Positions 1 to 9,705 are shown, numbered from the stretch's first letter. The stretch: DNA of 64,000 bases from JAGZHZ01 sp963929865 (GCA_963929865.1 CAWVKK010000047.1:16392-80391); one strand, 5' to 3'. Numbers and translations are program-made. Notes: a model not told the origin generated them from the letters alone.

Positions 1-75
1 CCGCAGCTGTCCTGCCGTAAGGAAGCAAAAGACTAATTTTGTTATTATATCACAAAATATCTGATGGATCAATTT

Positions 76-1446
76 TTAATTTGGATCAATCAGAACTGCC
101 ATCTGTCCGAGCTGCCGATAAATCTCCTCAAAGCGGTCGGCGTCGCGCTCTACGATTCCTTCCAGCGGATCGTTGACGGTCACTGTATTCGTCTGGGTGT
201 TGTAGCCGCACAATACGACGCAGTGTTCTCTGCGGAACCAGTAATACGCAGTCCCCTCATAGACATACGTCTGATCTGTCTGTTCCAGATCGGAGAGATA
301 CATGCTGTTCCACACAATCACCGGCGTCCCGTTTGCCACGTAAGGGTACAGATCCTCTAGCTCTGTCCCTGTGAGGTTGGTGACTGTCATGTCGGATCCG
401 TGCGCCGCCAAAAATGTCTCCGCCGCTTTTGTGATGGCCGGCGCAAAACATCCTGCTCCGCTCTCCGTATGGGGATTTCCCACATAGGCGGACACAAAAT
501 CCGTATCGCTGTATTCCAGATATTCGTCTGCAATTGTCGTCTTCTCCAGTTCAAATCCGTAATGGCGCAGAACGATCGTAAGCGCCACCGACTCGCACCC
601 TGTCGGAAGCTCCGGATTTTGCATCAGTTCCTCCATCGGGATGGAAAACTGATCCGGGATCTCGCATCTGCCGTTTTCGTCAATGCGGATATCTCCGATT
701 GTCACGCCTTTTACCATTTTTCCGCTCTGAAGGTGGAACAGATAGCGGTTCCCGTTTACAATCTGCCATCCGGTCTGCATCGTTCCGTCTGTGCCCATGT
801 AGTATTCTTCTCCGTCCACCGCAATCAGCCCGGTCGTCATCCTGCCATTCTGGTCAAAATAATAGGTCTCCCTCCCAATATCCACGAATTCGTCCCTGAC
901 CGCTGCTCCGTCTTCCCCGACATAGCAGACGCCGTTTTCCACCTCCACGATCTGGTTTTTCTGCATGGCTGCGTCGGCGCCAAAAGCGTAATACACCCCC
1001 TCTATCTCGACCGCTTCTGCCTGGTATGCTTCCCCGGTTTCCCCGAAAAAGTACCGGTTTTCTCCCACATCTTTCCAGCAGTTTGTCTCCATTTTTCCGT
1101 TTTCGTCAAAAAAGTAGCGATACTCTCCGATTTTTTGAAATCCTGTCAAAATTTCGTTTCCGGCTTTATAGTAGAAGTCTCCGTTTAATTCCAGCCATCC
1201 TTCCGCCTTATATCCCTGCCCCTGCAGACGGTACAGCTCTATCAGGATATTCGTCAGTTCTCCATTCTTGCTTTCAATCCGGGTATATCCGCCCTTCTTC
1301 TCATCTTGCTTTTCCTCCGGTTCAAAAGAATTGTGAATGTCTTCCAGCACCAGATCTGCTTTTGTTTCTATGCCGCTATAAAAAAAGGAAGTACAGACTG
1401 CCATCCACGCGATCATAGTTCCTGCCTTTATGTGTCTTTTTTTCAT
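76..1446 (-). CDS. Secreted C39-like cysteine protease with cell-wall-binding repeats
   Basis: Predicted exported protein. A hydrophobic signal segment lies at about residues 6-30. It is followed by roughly eight short aromatic repeats (YYF..NG.M type, about residues 80-245) like those that bind choline or glucan in surface proteins. The C-terminal part (about 265-456) has Cys in PTGCES (near 283), His in REHCVVL (near 407) and Asp in VNDPL, the order expected for a Peptidase_C39_2 papain-like protease. The ATG at 1446 is chosen because GGGAG lies 5 bases upstream; the in-frame ATG at 1458 lacks such a site. It lies 64 bases after the repeat-protein gene on the same strand, so the two are probably cotranscribed. 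The substrate is unknown; it could also be a non-catalytic C39-like adhesin. Confidence 0.8.
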   Translation of the reverse strand: MKKRHIKAGTMIAWMAVCTSFFYSGIETKADLVLEDIHNSFEPEEKQDEKKGGYTRIESKNGELTNILIELYRLQGQGYKAEGWLELNGDFYYKAGNEILTGFQKIGEYRYFFDENGKMETNCWKDVGENRYFFGETGEAYQAEAVEIEGVYYAFGADAAMQKNQIVEVENGVCYVGEDGAAVRDEFVDIGRETYYFDQNGRMTTGLIAVDGEEYYMGTDGTMQTGWQIVNGNRYLFHLQSGKMVKGVTIGDIRIDENGRCEIPDQFSIPMEELMQNPELPTGCESVALTIVLRHYGFELEKTTIADEYLEYSDTDFVSAYVGNPHTESGAGCFAPAITKAAETFLAAHGSDMTVTNLTGTELEDLYPYVANGTPVIVWNSMYLSDLEQTDQTYVYEGTAYYWFRREHCVVLCGYNTQTNTVTVNDPLEGIVERDADRFEEIYRQLGQMAVLIDPN

Positions 1447-1510
1447 AGCATCTCCCATTCGTTTTTCCTTTTGTTTTTGTCATGTCCTGCTCAGGACAGG
1501 GTGCTTTCCT

Positions 1511-4456
1511 TTATCTCTTCTTCGCCTTCTTTTTTGTGATCAGTCCCACTGTCATGCAGACTGCGACTAAAAAAACAGCGGCACCTGCGAACAGGAAAAT
1601 TCCTATATAATCGCTTTTTCTTTCTTCCTGCACATCAAGCGCTATTCCGTGGATCTCTCCGACGCCCGAAGCTTTGACTGCCGCCTGGTCGGCGCCCATC
1701 AAAAACGTTCCCAGCTCATTTGCCTGAATCGAAATCTTTCCTTCCTCCACAACTGCGCTGTATCTCTCCAGCGTGCCGTTTACCGTCAGCTGAAGAACCG
1801 TCACTTCTTCGCCGTTCATCCTCTCATCCAGGTCAAATGTTACCCGCAGCGTGCCGTCCGGCTCTCCTCCGCTGACGGAGAGGCGGTATCCTGCCAAAAC
1901 TGTTTTTCCCTGCATTTCTTCCCGGCGGCACATTGAATCGTACGTCGTGTTTCCTTTCTTGATCTGCTCTACTCTCAGCTCAGGCAGCGCTGTAAAAAAT
2001 CCGTTCACGGAAATCCCGTACCATTCATTCTTAAGGGTAGTCCGGCTTGAGCCTGCCGCTCTTTTTTTCCATCTGGCATATACCGTCTTATCCCCTTTTT
2101 CTTTCGCCGTGATTTCCGTCACCCTGTTTCCGCCTGTCTGGCTGTCATACCATCCCTCAAACGCATATCCGTCTTTTGTGTAGGGTGCCTGCACCGGGAG
2201 GGTAATCCCCGTGCCGTAGGCATATTCTGAGGCTGCTTCATAGGCGCTGTCCAGCTCTTCTATTTCCGCCCCGTCGTCATCCAGATAATAAATCTGATAC
2301 GTTGTCTTTTCCGTCTCGGACGCCTTGGCAAACTCTACCGCGATCGTATGGCTCTCCTGGATGGGCTGGAAAGAATAGCTGTTTTTCTCCCGTACTCTCC
2401 TTAGAGCGATCTGTGAAATTTCTTCCCCGTCAATCCGTACTGCGCGGATCTCGTATCCCTCATCCGGGAAGATAGAAAACGTGATCGTCTGCCCCGCCGT
2501 CACCTTCTGCTGCCCAAGAGGATTGATGTCTCCATGTCCTCCTGCGCTGGAGGTGACGACATAAAAGGTTTCCTCCGGCTCTTTTTTTGTAAACGCCGCG
2601 CTGATCTGATGGTCAGCGCTCACCTGATAAAAGGTATAGGAGAGCGTCGTCTTTAACAGCTCCAGCTCTGTCTCTGCGACAGCCGTTCCGTCAATGCTCA
2701 GCTGTGCCAGCTCATATCCCTGGTCGGGAATGATCTGAAAAATAACGTCAGATCCCGCCTGTACCGTGACAGAACCGCTTCCGTCTCCGCTCATATCCAG
2801 GACGGGCTGAAGACTTCCCCCTTCGCCTGCTGAGAAAGAAATCTGACACGAACTTTTGGAAAAGATAACTTCCAGGGTGTGATTTCCCTGAATCTGCGCA
2901 AACGTATAGCTCTGCGACGCCTTTACGCCTGCCAGTTCTTCGTTTGAAATACTCGCCCCGTCGACCAGAATCTGTGAGATCTCGTATCCGGTATCCGGGA
3001 TGACAAAAAGCTGGCATGTCTGTCCCAATTCCGCGGGGACGCTCATGGTTCCGTTTGTCACGCCGTTGAGCCAGTCCTGCGTATAGACAGTCCCTCCTGT
3101 TCCCGCCGTCACAGAAATCGTACTCTTCTGGGATGCGTCCGTTCCAAAGGAGGCATAAACGCTGTGGTCCGCCTGCACCTGCCACAGGGTAAAGCTGTTT
3201 GTATTCCTTGCCGACTGCAGCTCCTGATCGGAAATCGGAGCGCCGTCAACCCAGATTTGCTGCAGCTGATATCCCTCATACGGATAGAAAAACAGACTTA
3301 CGCTCTGCCCCTGCGGCACATAGACGACGCCGTCCTCTGACGTTGTAAGTCCCGGAGAAGTCTCCACTGTTCCGCCTCCTTCAACCGTGACGGATACCCG
3401 ATGCGTCTCTTCATTCTGCCCGGCGGCTGCAAATTCTACATAGATGCTGTGATCCTGCGTGGTATCCCAAAGCCAAAAGCCTCCAAGCTCGATTGCGTTC
3501 TTCTTATTTTCTCCTGTCGCCGCCACCCCGTCAATATAAATGTCCTGTATCTCATATCCTGCATCCGGAACAATGGAAAAAAATGCTGTTTGTCCTTCGG
3601 GTATCTGAACCACGCCCTGGTTTGTAATCCATGCCGTTTCCGGAGGCACTACAGTGCCTCCCTGTGAATATCCCACTGTTACCTGATGGTATGTCTGCCA
3701 GGAGGACGCTTCGTCCATGCTTCTTTCCTTGTGAGAATGGTCTTTTTCTTCCTGGAAGCTGACCGCAGCGCCTGCGTTTTCCGTCCCGGCGTCCGACTCA
3801 AGTGTCTGTGCGTACTGCGCGGTAATCTCTCCCTTTGCCTCATCGAACAGGATTTCCAGCGTTCCTCCGTCCTTTGCGATTTCAACCCCGACTGGTTCCT
3901 GCGTTCCTTCCATTCCATATATATTTGTCCAGCTGTGATCCTGCGCAACCCAAAATTCATAATACCCTGCGCTTACGTTCTCATAAACCGCTTTAAAATT
4001 TCCTTCTTCTGTCTGCCGCATATCGTTCCAGACAGCTCCGGGATCCTGCTCCGTCCCGCAAAGCGCTTCCGATCCGAATACGGTATACGTGTGGCTGCCT
4101 GATTTCTTCTCCGCGCAGAAAATCACATCCATAGATGTATTGGAATAAATTCCTCTCAGGGAATAGCTCTGTGTCTGTATCACTTCTTCTAACTGCGCGT
4201 CCCTCAGCCTTACCCCGTTGACGCTGACTGACGACACCTCGTATCCTTCATCCGGCACAATCTGCAACGTGATCTTTTCGCCGGGCCATGCGCTCAGCTC
4301 TCCGTCCGGCGAAACACTTCCATGACCTTTGCTTTTAACGGTCACAATACACGTTCCCGAATACATCTGTGCAAAAGCAGGCATGGGTATCAAGATCAGA
4401 AGCGCCGTCATCAGAACCATTCCTATCACGATTTTGTTCTGTCTCCACTTCATCAA
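1511..4456 (-). CDS. Large repeat-containing surface protein with C-terminal membrane anchor
   Basis: A 981-residue protein with a signal peptide (residues 1-30, ending PAFA). It holds about six copies of a beta-rich module of roughly 90-110 residues, each with a conserved core of the type ISVDG..I...EL, then SYTF..I...H.I.V.F. After these come an InlB/Flg_new-like repeat (YAFEGWYD, near 745), an extra beta domain, one transmembrane helix (about 952-975) and a basic tail (KKKAKKR). There is no LPXTG motif, so it should be membrane-anchored and not sortase-linked. An unrelated insert at about 115-215 breaks up the first two repeats. A promoter (TTGACT-16-TACAAT) sits about 85 bases upstream. 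The role is unknown; adhesion or wall spanning is inferred from architecture. Confidence 0.8.
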   Translation of the reverse strand: MMKWRQNKIVIGMVLMTALLILIPMPAFAQMYSGTCIVTVKSKGHGSVSPDGELSAWPGEKITLQIVPDEGYEVSSVSVNGVRLRDAQLEEVIQTQSYSLRGIYSNTSMDVIFCAEKKSGSHTYTVFGSEALCGTEQDPGAVWNDMRQTEEGNFKAVYENVSAGYYEFWVAQDHSWTNIYGMEGTQEPVGVEIAKDGGTLEILFDEAKGEITAQYAQTLESDAGTENAGAAVSFQEEKDHSHKERSMDEASSWQTYHQVTVGYSQGGTVVPPETAWITNQGVVQIPEGQTAFFSIVPDAGYEIQDIYIDGVAATGENKKNAIELGGFWLWDTTQDHSIYVEFAAAGQNEETHRVSVTVEGGGTVETSPGLTTSEDGVVYVPQGQSVSLFFYPYEGYQLQQIWVDGAPISDQELQSARNTNSFTLWQVQADHSVYASFGTDASQKSTISVTAGTGGTVYTQDWLNGVTNGTMSVPAELGQTCQLFVIPDTGYEISQILVDGASISNEELAGVKASQSYTFAQIQGNHTLEVIFSKSSCQISFSAGEGGSLQPVLDMSGDGSGSVTVQAGSDVIFQIIPDQGYELAQLSIDGTAVAETELELLKTTLSYTFYQVSADHQISAAFTKKEPEETFYVVTSSAGGHGDINPLGQQKVTAGQTITFSIFPDEGYEIRAVRIDGEEISQIALRRVREKNSYSFQPIQESHTIAVEFAKASETEKTTYQIYYLDDDGAEIEELDSAYEAASEYAYGTGITLPVQAPYTKDGYAFEGWYDSQTGGNRVTEITAKEKGDKTVYARWKKRAAGSSRTTLKNEWYGISVNGFFTALPELRVEQIKKGNTTYDSMCRREEMQGKTVLAGYRLSVSGGEPDGTLRVTFDLDERMNGEEVTVLQLTVNGTLERYSAVVEEGKISIQANELGTFLMGADQAAVKASGVGEIHGIALDVQEERKSDYIGIFLFAGAAVFLVAVCMTVGLITKKKAKKR

Positions 4457-4539
4457 AAATTCCTACTTTCTTTTACTTTTTTCTTTACTTTATCACATAT
4501 GCTTCCCTCATGCCAACATTTATCATTTCGATTGATTCT

Positions 4540-4567
4540 ATTGTACAGCTTTTTGCAGAAAAGTCAA
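4540..4567 (-). promoter_or_regulatory. Sigma-A promoter of the surface-protein operon
   Basis: On the minus strand the -35 TTGACT (4562-4567) and -10 TACAAT (4540-4545) are 16 bases apart. The pair lies between the dnaJ terminator and the repeat-protein start at 4456, leaving a leader of about 75 bases. Confidence 0.6.
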
Positions 4568-4607
4568 CGCTGTGTATTTTGCGGGGTTCTTTTCTTTGCG
4601 GCACGAC

Positions 4608-4644
4608 AAAAAAAACCAGATCAAAAGAATTTCTCTGATCTGGT
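4608..4644 (-). terminator. Intrinsic terminator of the hrcA-grpE-dnaK-dnaJ operon
   Basis: On the minus strand a 9-bp stem (ACCAGATCA at 4615-4623 pairing with TGATCTGGT at 4636-4644) with a 12-base loop is followed by a run of eight T. It starts 17 bases after the dnaJ stop codon. Confidence 0.9.
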
Positions 4645-4660
4645 CTTACCGCGCGGATAT

Positions 4661-5833
4661 TTAATCCTCGAACTGCTCTTTGAGTTTATCCATAAAACCT
4701 TTCTTTTTCGGTTTTTCCGGCGGCTCTTTTTTCTGATTCAGGCTGTTTCCGGTCGCCATGTCAAATTCACGCAGAGCGCGCTTTGCTTCCTCGTTCATCT
4801 TTGTCGGAACCTGCACGACGAGCGTCACATAGTGATCTCCGCGGACAGATTTGTTGCGCAGAGACGGAACGCCCTTGCCTTTTAAGCGTACTTTTGTGTC
4901 CGTCTGCGTTCCCGGCTTCACTTCATATACGACGTCTCCGTCCACCGTGCTGATGCGCACCTCTCCGCCCAGCGCTGCCTGTGCGAACGTGATCGGCGCC
5001 GTCGAAAAAATATTCATATCCTGTCTCTGGAAGATCGGATGCCTTGAGACATTGACTTCCACTAACAGATCTCCTCTCGGACCTCCGTTGACGCCTGGTT
5101 CGCCCTTGTCGCGGATCCGGATGCTCTGTCCGTTGTCAATACCCGCCGGTATCGTAACCTGAATCTTTTTGCGGCTCGCAATATATCCGGTTCCCCGGCA
5201 GTCCGGACATTTTTCCTTTACAATCTTTCCGGTTCCGTTACAGTCCGGACACGTCTGCACATTGCGCACCATGCCGAACAGAGACTGCTGCGTATAGACA
5301 ACCTGTCCTTTTCCGCCGCATTTTGGACATGTTTCCGGATTTGTTCCTGGTTTTGCTCCCGTCGCGTGGCATGTTTTGCATTCATCCTTTAAGGTCAGTT
5401 CCAGCTCTTTTTCACATCCAAAGACTGCTTCCTCAAAAGAAATCCGTACGCTTGCACGGATATTCGCGCCCTTCATAGGGCTGCTGCCTGCGGAAGAACG
5501 TCTTCTGCCTCCGCCAAAAAAGTCTCCGAAGATATCTCCAAAGATGTCTCCCATATCGCCGCCGTTAAAGTCGAATCCGCCGAATCCGCCTCCTCCGGCT
5601 CCCTGATCAAATGCGGCATGACCAAACTGGTCATACTGTCTTCTCTTTTCTGGATCACTCAGTACAGAATACGCCTCAGAAGCCTCTTTAAACTTTTTTT
5701 CAGCTTCCTTATCTCCCGGATTCATATCAGGGTGATACTTTTTGGCCAGCTGCCGATATGCTTTTTTGATTGTCGCTTCATCGGCTCCGCGATCCACTCC
5801 CAGAACCTCGTAGTAATCTCTTTTTTCTGCCAT
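4661..5833 (-). CDS. dnaJ: Chaperone DnaJ (Hsp40)
   Basis: J-domain co-chaperone that stimulates DnaK ATP hydrolysis and delivers unfolded clients in the cytoplasm. Residues 1-70 form the J domain with the HPD motif (YHPDMNPGD). A Gly/Phe-rich linker (about 75-115) follows, then four zinc-binding CxxCxxxG motifs (CKTCHATG, CPKCGGKG, CPDCNGTG, CPDCRGTG; about 150-215) and the substrate-binding C-terminal domains. The ATG at 5833 (MAEKRDYYEVLGV) is chosen because AGGGG lies upstream and the J domain starts there; the longer in-frame ATG at 5854 adds an atypical extension. Length 390 is normal for type I DnaJ. It is the last gene of the CIRCE-controlled operon. Confidence 0.97.
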   Translation of the reverse strand: MAEKRDYYEVLGVDRGADEATIKKAYRQLAKKYHPDMNPGDKEAEKKFKEASEAYSVLSDPEKRRQYDQFGHAAFDQGAGGGGFGGFDFNGGDMGDIFGDIFGDFFGGGRRRSSAGSSPMKGANIRASVRISFEEAVFGCEKELELTLKDECKTCHATGAKPGTNPETCPKCGGKGQVVYTQQSLFGMVRNVQTCPDCNGTGKIVKEKCPDCRGTGYIASRKKIQVTIPAGIDNGQSIRIRDKGEPGVNGGPRGDLLVEVNVSRHPIFQRQDMNIFSTAPITFAQAALGGEVRISTVDGDVVYEVKPGTQTDTKVRLKGKGVPSLRNKSVRGDHYVTLVVQVPTKMNEEAKRALREFDMATGNSLNQKKEPPEKPKKKGFMDKLKEQFED

Positions 5834-5935
5834 TGTATTCCCCTTCCTAGACATGCCACAAGCGGGGCCGCCACGCCTGCTGTCCGAAAACCTCTGTCCG
5901 CGAAAGCCCCACCTGCTTCTATCTATTGCGATTTA

Positions 5936-7798
5936 TTAAACTTCTTTGTAATCTCCGTCTACCACATCGTCAGACTGATAAGAATCCTGTGATCCTGCGC
6001 TGTTCTGTCCTGCTCCTGCTGCCCCTGCTGCGCTCTGCGCCTGCTCATATACTTTTGCGAACAGCTTGTTTGCGCTCTCCATCAGCTTCTCTTTGCCTGC
6101 TTTTAATTCAGCGATCTGAGATTCTGTCATCTCATCCGGATTTGTCTTTGCGATCAGCTCTTTCAGTGCGTTTAAGTCTGCCTGTACGGCTGTCTTGTCG
6201 TTGGCATCCAGCTTATCTCCAACTTCTTCCAAAGCTTTTTCCGTCTGGAATACCATGGAGTCTGCCTCGTTTCTGGTATCGATCGCTTCTTTTCTCTTTT
6301 TGTCCTGAGCCTCGTACTCAGCCGCTTCCTTGACTGCCTTCTCGATTTCTCCCTCAGACATGTTCGAACCGGATGTGATGGTAATGTGCTGTTCCTTTCC
6401 TGTACCCAGATCTTTTGCCGATACGTTTACGATACCGTTTGCGTCGATATCAAACGTAACTTCAATCTGCGGAACGCCTCTTCTTGCCGGCGGAATACCG
6501 TCCAGTCTGAACTGTCCTAATGATTTGTTGTCTCTTGCGAACTGTCTCTCGCCCTGTACAACGTGGATATCAACTGCGGTCTGATTGTCGGCTGCGGTTG
6601 AGAAGATCTGGCTCTTCTTTGTAGGAATCGTCGTGTTTCTCTCGATCAGTCTCGTCGCAACGCCGCCCATCGTTTCAATGGACAGAGACAGCGGTGTGAC
6701 GTCCAAAAGCAGAATGTCGCCGGCGCCTGCGTCCCCGGCAAGCTTTCCGCCCTGGATAGATGCGCCGATTGCAACGCATTCATCCGGGTTTAAGGATTTG
6801 CTCGGCTCATGTCCTGTCAGCTGTCTTACTTTATCCTGCACTGCCGGGATACGTGTCGAACCGCCTACCAGCAATACCTTTGAGATATCGTTTACCGTCA
6901 GTCCTGCGTCTCTTAAAGCGTTTGTAACCGGAGCTGCCGTTCTCTCTACGAGATCGTGAGTCAGCTCATCAAATTTTGCTCTCGTCAGGTTCATATCAAA
7001 GTGTTTCGGACCTTCTGAGGTTGCCGTGATAAACGGCAGGTTGATATTTGTCGTCGTCGCGGAAGAAAGTTCTTTCTTTGCTTTTTCTGCGGCTTCTTTT
7101 AATCTCTGCAAAGCCATCTTGTCGTTGGAGAGGTCAACGCCTTCTGTCTTCTTAAATTCAGACAGCATATAGTCTGTGATCTTCTGGTCAAAGTCGTCGC
7201 CGCCCAGTCTGTTGTCTCCGGCCGTCGCAAGCACTTCGATAACGCCCTCGCCGATTTCGATGATGGAGACATCGAACGTACCGCCGCCTAAGTCGTATAC
7301 CATAATCTTCTGCTCTTTTTCATTGTCAAGTCCGTACGCAAGAGCGGCCGCCGTAGGCTCATTGATGATACGCTTTACATCAAGACCTGCAATCTTTCCG
7401 GCGTCCTTTGTCGCCTGGCGCTGTGCGTCGTTAAAGTATGCCGGCACCGTGATAACCGCCTCGGTTACTTTTTCTCCCAGATAATTTTCTGCGTCTCCTT
7501 TTAATTTCTGCAGAATCATTGCGGAGATCTCCTGCGGAGAATATTTCTTATCGTCGATGGAAACTCTGTAGTCCGTTCCCATATGTCTTTTAATAGAAGA
7601 AATTGTTTTGTCCGCATTTGTGACAGCCTGACGTTTTGCAGGCTCTCCCACTAATCTCTCTCCTGTCTTTGTAAAAGCGACAACAGACGGTGTCGTTCTC
7701 GCTCCTTCTGTATTTGCGATGACAACCGGCTTTCCGCCTTCCATAACTGCTACGCATGAATTTGTTGTACCTAAATCAATACCAATAATCTTGCTCAT
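5936..7798 (-). CDS. dnaK: Chaperone DnaK (Hsp70)
   Basis: ATP-dependent Hsp70 chaperone of the cytoplasm. The N-terminal ATPase domain shows IDLGTTNS, DLGGGTFDVS and GGSTRIPAVQ. The substrate-binding domain covers about 380-510, and the C-terminal lid ends in an acidic tail (DDVVDGDYKEV). Length 620 fits the Gram-positive type. GGAGG lies 8 bases before the ATG. It works with GrpE, encoded 64 bases upstream, and DnaJ, encoded about 100 bases downstream. Control is inferred from the CIRCE element at the head of the operon. Confidence 0.98.
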   Translation of the reverse strand: MSKIIGIDLGTTNSCVAVMEGGKPVVIANTEGARTTPSVVAFTKTGERLVGEPAKRQAVTNADKTISSIKRHMGTDYRVSIDDKKYSPQEISAMILQKLKGDAENYLGEKVTEAVITVPAYFNDAQRQATKDAGKIAGLDVKRIINEPTAAALAYGLDNEKEQKIMVYDLGGGTFDVSIIEIGEGVIEVLATAGDNRLGGDDFDQKITDYMLSEFKKTEGVDLSNDKMALQRLKEAAEKAKKELSSATTTNINLPFITATSEGPKHFDMNLTRAKFDELTHDLVERTAAPVTNALRDAGLTVNDISKVLLVGGSTRIPAVQDKVRQLTGHEPSKSLNPDECVAIGASIQGGKLAGDAGAGDILLLDVTPLSLSIETMGGVATRLIERNTTIPTKKSQIFSTAADNQTAVDIHVVQGERQFARDNKSLGQFRLDGIPPARRGVPQIEVTFDIDANGIVNVSAKDLGTGKEQHITITSGSNMSEGEIEKAVKEAAEYEAQDKKRKEAIDTRNEADSMVFQTEKALEEVGDKLDANDKTAVQADLNALKELIAKTNPDEMTESQIAELKAGKEKLMESANKLFAKVYEQAQSAAGAAGAGQNSAGSQDSYQSDDVVDGDYKEV

Positions 7799-7862
7799 AA
7801 TGAATTCCTCCTGATATCCTTCTATGAAAAATCTATAAAAAATAAGGTAATTCTCTTTTTTC

Positions 7863-8540
7863 TCAGTTTGCTACTTTTACCATACTGTGGCGAACGACAT
7901 TTCCTTTGTAGGTGTATCCCTTTAGCAGCTCCTCCGCCACAATGTTTTCGCCGTACGCTTCGTCTTCCACATGAAGCACAGCGTTGTGGAAATTGGGGTC
8001 GAATTCTTTTCCGACTGCATCGATCGGGGCGACGTCCATAGACTCCAATGCCGCCATCAGCTGTTTGTAAACCTTCTCAATCCCCGATACAAACGGATCT
8101 GACTTCTGCTCTTCGCTGACTGTCGCAAGCCCTCTTTCAAAGTTATCCACAATCGGGAGAATTTTTTCAATCACGCTTTTCGCTCCGATTTCAAATCTCG
8201 CTTCCTTTTCTTTTTCCGTCCGTTTACGGAAATTATCAAACTCGGCCATCTGGCGCTTGAGCTTATCTGTCAGCTCTTCTATCTGTTCATCCTTTTTGTC
8301 TTTCTTTTTTTTCTTTCCAAACAAGCCTTTTTTCTCTTCCTGCGCTTCTTCGCAGCCTTCTTCCTCTTTTTGTTCCTCTTCTTTCTTCTCTTCCGGCTCG
8401 TCTGGCGTCTCCTGCGTCTCTGCGCCCATCTCCTCTTCTGTCTGCTCTGCCTGATCTTCTAACATTTCATCTATGTTTTCCTTTTTTATCTCTTCTGCCA
8501 CTTCGCTACCGCCTTTCTTTCTTTTACTTTTTTCATTCAC
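7863..8540 (-). CDS. grpE: Nucleotide exchange factor GrpE
   Basis: GrpE releases ADP from DnaK. The first 80 or so residues are a long, very acidic, low-complexity tail rich in Glu and Lys. The conserved part starts near residue 85: a coiled coil with MAEFDNFRKRTEKEKE, followed by the C-terminal beta domain ending in VRHSMVKVAN. The GTG at 8540 is preceded by AAAGGA at 8 bases and starts one base after the hrcA stop codon, so translation is probably coupled. The acidic N-terminus is longer than in Escherichia coli but common in clostridia. Confidence 0.95.
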   Translation of the reverse strand: MNEKSKRKKGGSEVAEEIKKENIDEMLEDQAEQTEEEMGAETQETPDEPEEKKEEEQKEEEGCEEAQEEKKGLFGKKKKKDKKDEQIEELTDKLKRQMAEFDNFRKRTEKEKEARFEIGAKSVIEKILPIVDNFERGLATVSEEQKSDPFVSGIEKVYKQLMAALESMDVAPIDAVGKEFDPNFHNAVLHVEDEAYGENIVAEELLKGYTYKGNVVRHSMVKVAN

Positions 8541-8541
8541 C

Positions 8542-9573
8542 TTACGATTCCTTTCGGTGATAAATGTGGTCCAACTGTACCATTAAAGTCTTCAGAGTGC
8601 TGACCACTTTATCGTAATCCATTCTCTTCGGACCTACAATTCCGATTGTTCCCTGCATTCCATCTCCTAAATCATACGTAGCGGTGACGACGCTGCAGTC
8701 TTTCATTGTCTGCACCGGAGTTTCATTTCCGATGTAGACTTGAATTCCTGTCTCCTGCCGCTCATTCCGTTCATTCACAAGAGCGGCAAGCTGTTTCTTT
8801 TCTTCAAATGTGCTGATCAGTTCACTTGCCCTTTCGCTGTCGCTCAACTCCGGATATTTAAAGAAGTTTGTCGCTCCACTCGTGTAGATCTCAATATCCT
8901 CTTCCATCTGGATCGCCTCTGCCACAGCGTCCAGAACGCTGTTGACAATCTCGCTGTGAATTCCTGCCTGAATTTTGAGTTTGGCGATCGTAGACAGGTT
9001 AATCTCTTCAATCGTCAGTCCGTCCAGGCTGCTGTTCAATAAAATATTCAGCTTTAAAATCGTCTCGTTATCCAGATTGTGTACAATCCGGAGGATTTTA
9101 TTCTTAATCACATTTCCTTCCGCTACCACCACGACCAGGATCTGTTCTTCGTTTACCAAAGACAATTGAATAAATTTCAATTTTGTCCTGCGGTACTGAG
9201 GAGTGGTAATCATCGTCGCATAGTTCGTGTTCGCCGCGAGAACCTTAGCCGCCTCCTTCAAAACAAGATCCATCTTATCCTGTCTTTGGATCATCATTTC
9301 TTTTATCTCAGTTACTTCTTTGTCTTTTTCTTCCATCATCTGATCCACATAGAGACGGTATCCCCTGTCGGATGGGATTCTCCCCGCCGAAGTGTGAGGC
9401 TGCAGAATGTATCCCAGCTCTTCCAGATCTGACATTTCATTGCGGATCGTTGCGGAACTTAAATTCAAATCTGCATATTTGGAAATGGTTCTGGATCCCA
9501 CAGGCTCTCCTGTTTCCAGATAGGTTTTGATAATCGCCTTTAAAATTTTCCATTTTCTTTCATCCAGCTGCAT
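8542..9573 (-). CDS. hrcA: Heat-inducible transcription repressor HrcA
   Basis: HrcA binds CIRCE operators and represses the dnaK operon until heat stress titrates it. The N-terminal winged helix is visible (LDERKWKILKAI, then GSRTISKY), followed by the HrcA domain (GAF-like fold) through to residue 343. The ATG at 9573 is chosen because AAGGAG lies 9 bases upstream and 343 residues matches the family; the open frame extends further to 9672 but that part overlaps the CIRCE operator. First gene of hrcA-grpE-dnaK-dnaJ and autoregulated by the CIRCE element about 95 bases upstream. Confidence 0.97.
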   Translation of the reverse strand: MQLDERKWKILKAIIKTYLETGEPVGSRTISKYADLNLSSATIRNEMSDLEELGYILQPHTSAGRIPSDRGYRLYVDQMMEEKDKEVTEIKEMMIQRQDKMDLVLKEAAKVLAANTNYATMITTPQYRRTKLKFIQLSLVNEEQILVVVVAEGNVIKNKILRIVHNLDNETILKLNILLNSSLDGLTIEEINLSTIAKLKIQAGIHSEIVNSVLDAVAEAIQMEEDIEIYTSGATNFFKYPELSDSERASELISTFEEKKQLAALVNERNERQETGIQVYIGNETPVQTMKDCSVVTATYDLGDGMQGTIGIVGPKRMDYDKVVSTLKTLMVQLDHIYHRKES

Positions 9574-9665
9574 CTCGAATTTCTCCTTCCGCTTTGACAG
9601 AAAACATCGTGGCTTCTTTCTGATGTTTTGCCCATCGTATTTTAAATGGCTTTCCATCCAGGTTG

Positions 9666-9692
9666 TTAGCACTCATCTTAGTGGAGTGCTAA
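9666..9692 (-). promoter_or_regulatory. CIRCE operator
   Basis: A perfect inverted repeat TTAGCACTC (9666-9674), 9-base spacer, GAGTGCTAA (9684-9692). This is the exact CIRCE consensus bound by HrcA. It lies just downstream of the hrcA promoter -10 box, over the expected transcription start. Confidence 0.98.
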
Positions 9693-9705
9693 CATCCATG
9701 TACCT

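Noticed and set aside
1482..1497. Short hairpin TGTCCT/AGGACA between the two surface genes.
   Set aside because: Only 6 bp and not followed by T; too weak for a terminator between cotranscribed genes.
4322..4885. A 187-codon plus-strand frame over the dnaJ end.
   Set aside because: It runs through the dnaJ terminator and promoter of the surface operon and through dnaJ itself, so it is chance.
5834..5935. AAGC...GCTT and GGGGC...GCCCC pairing in the dnaK-dnaJ gap.
   Set aside because: Needs a 4-base bulge, lacks a T-run and lies inside an operon, so no function is claimed.
5926..6959. Several open frames antisense to dnaK (for example 5926-6333 and 6585-6959).
   Set aside because: They mirror the codon structure of a conserved gene and show no ribosome site or protein-like features.
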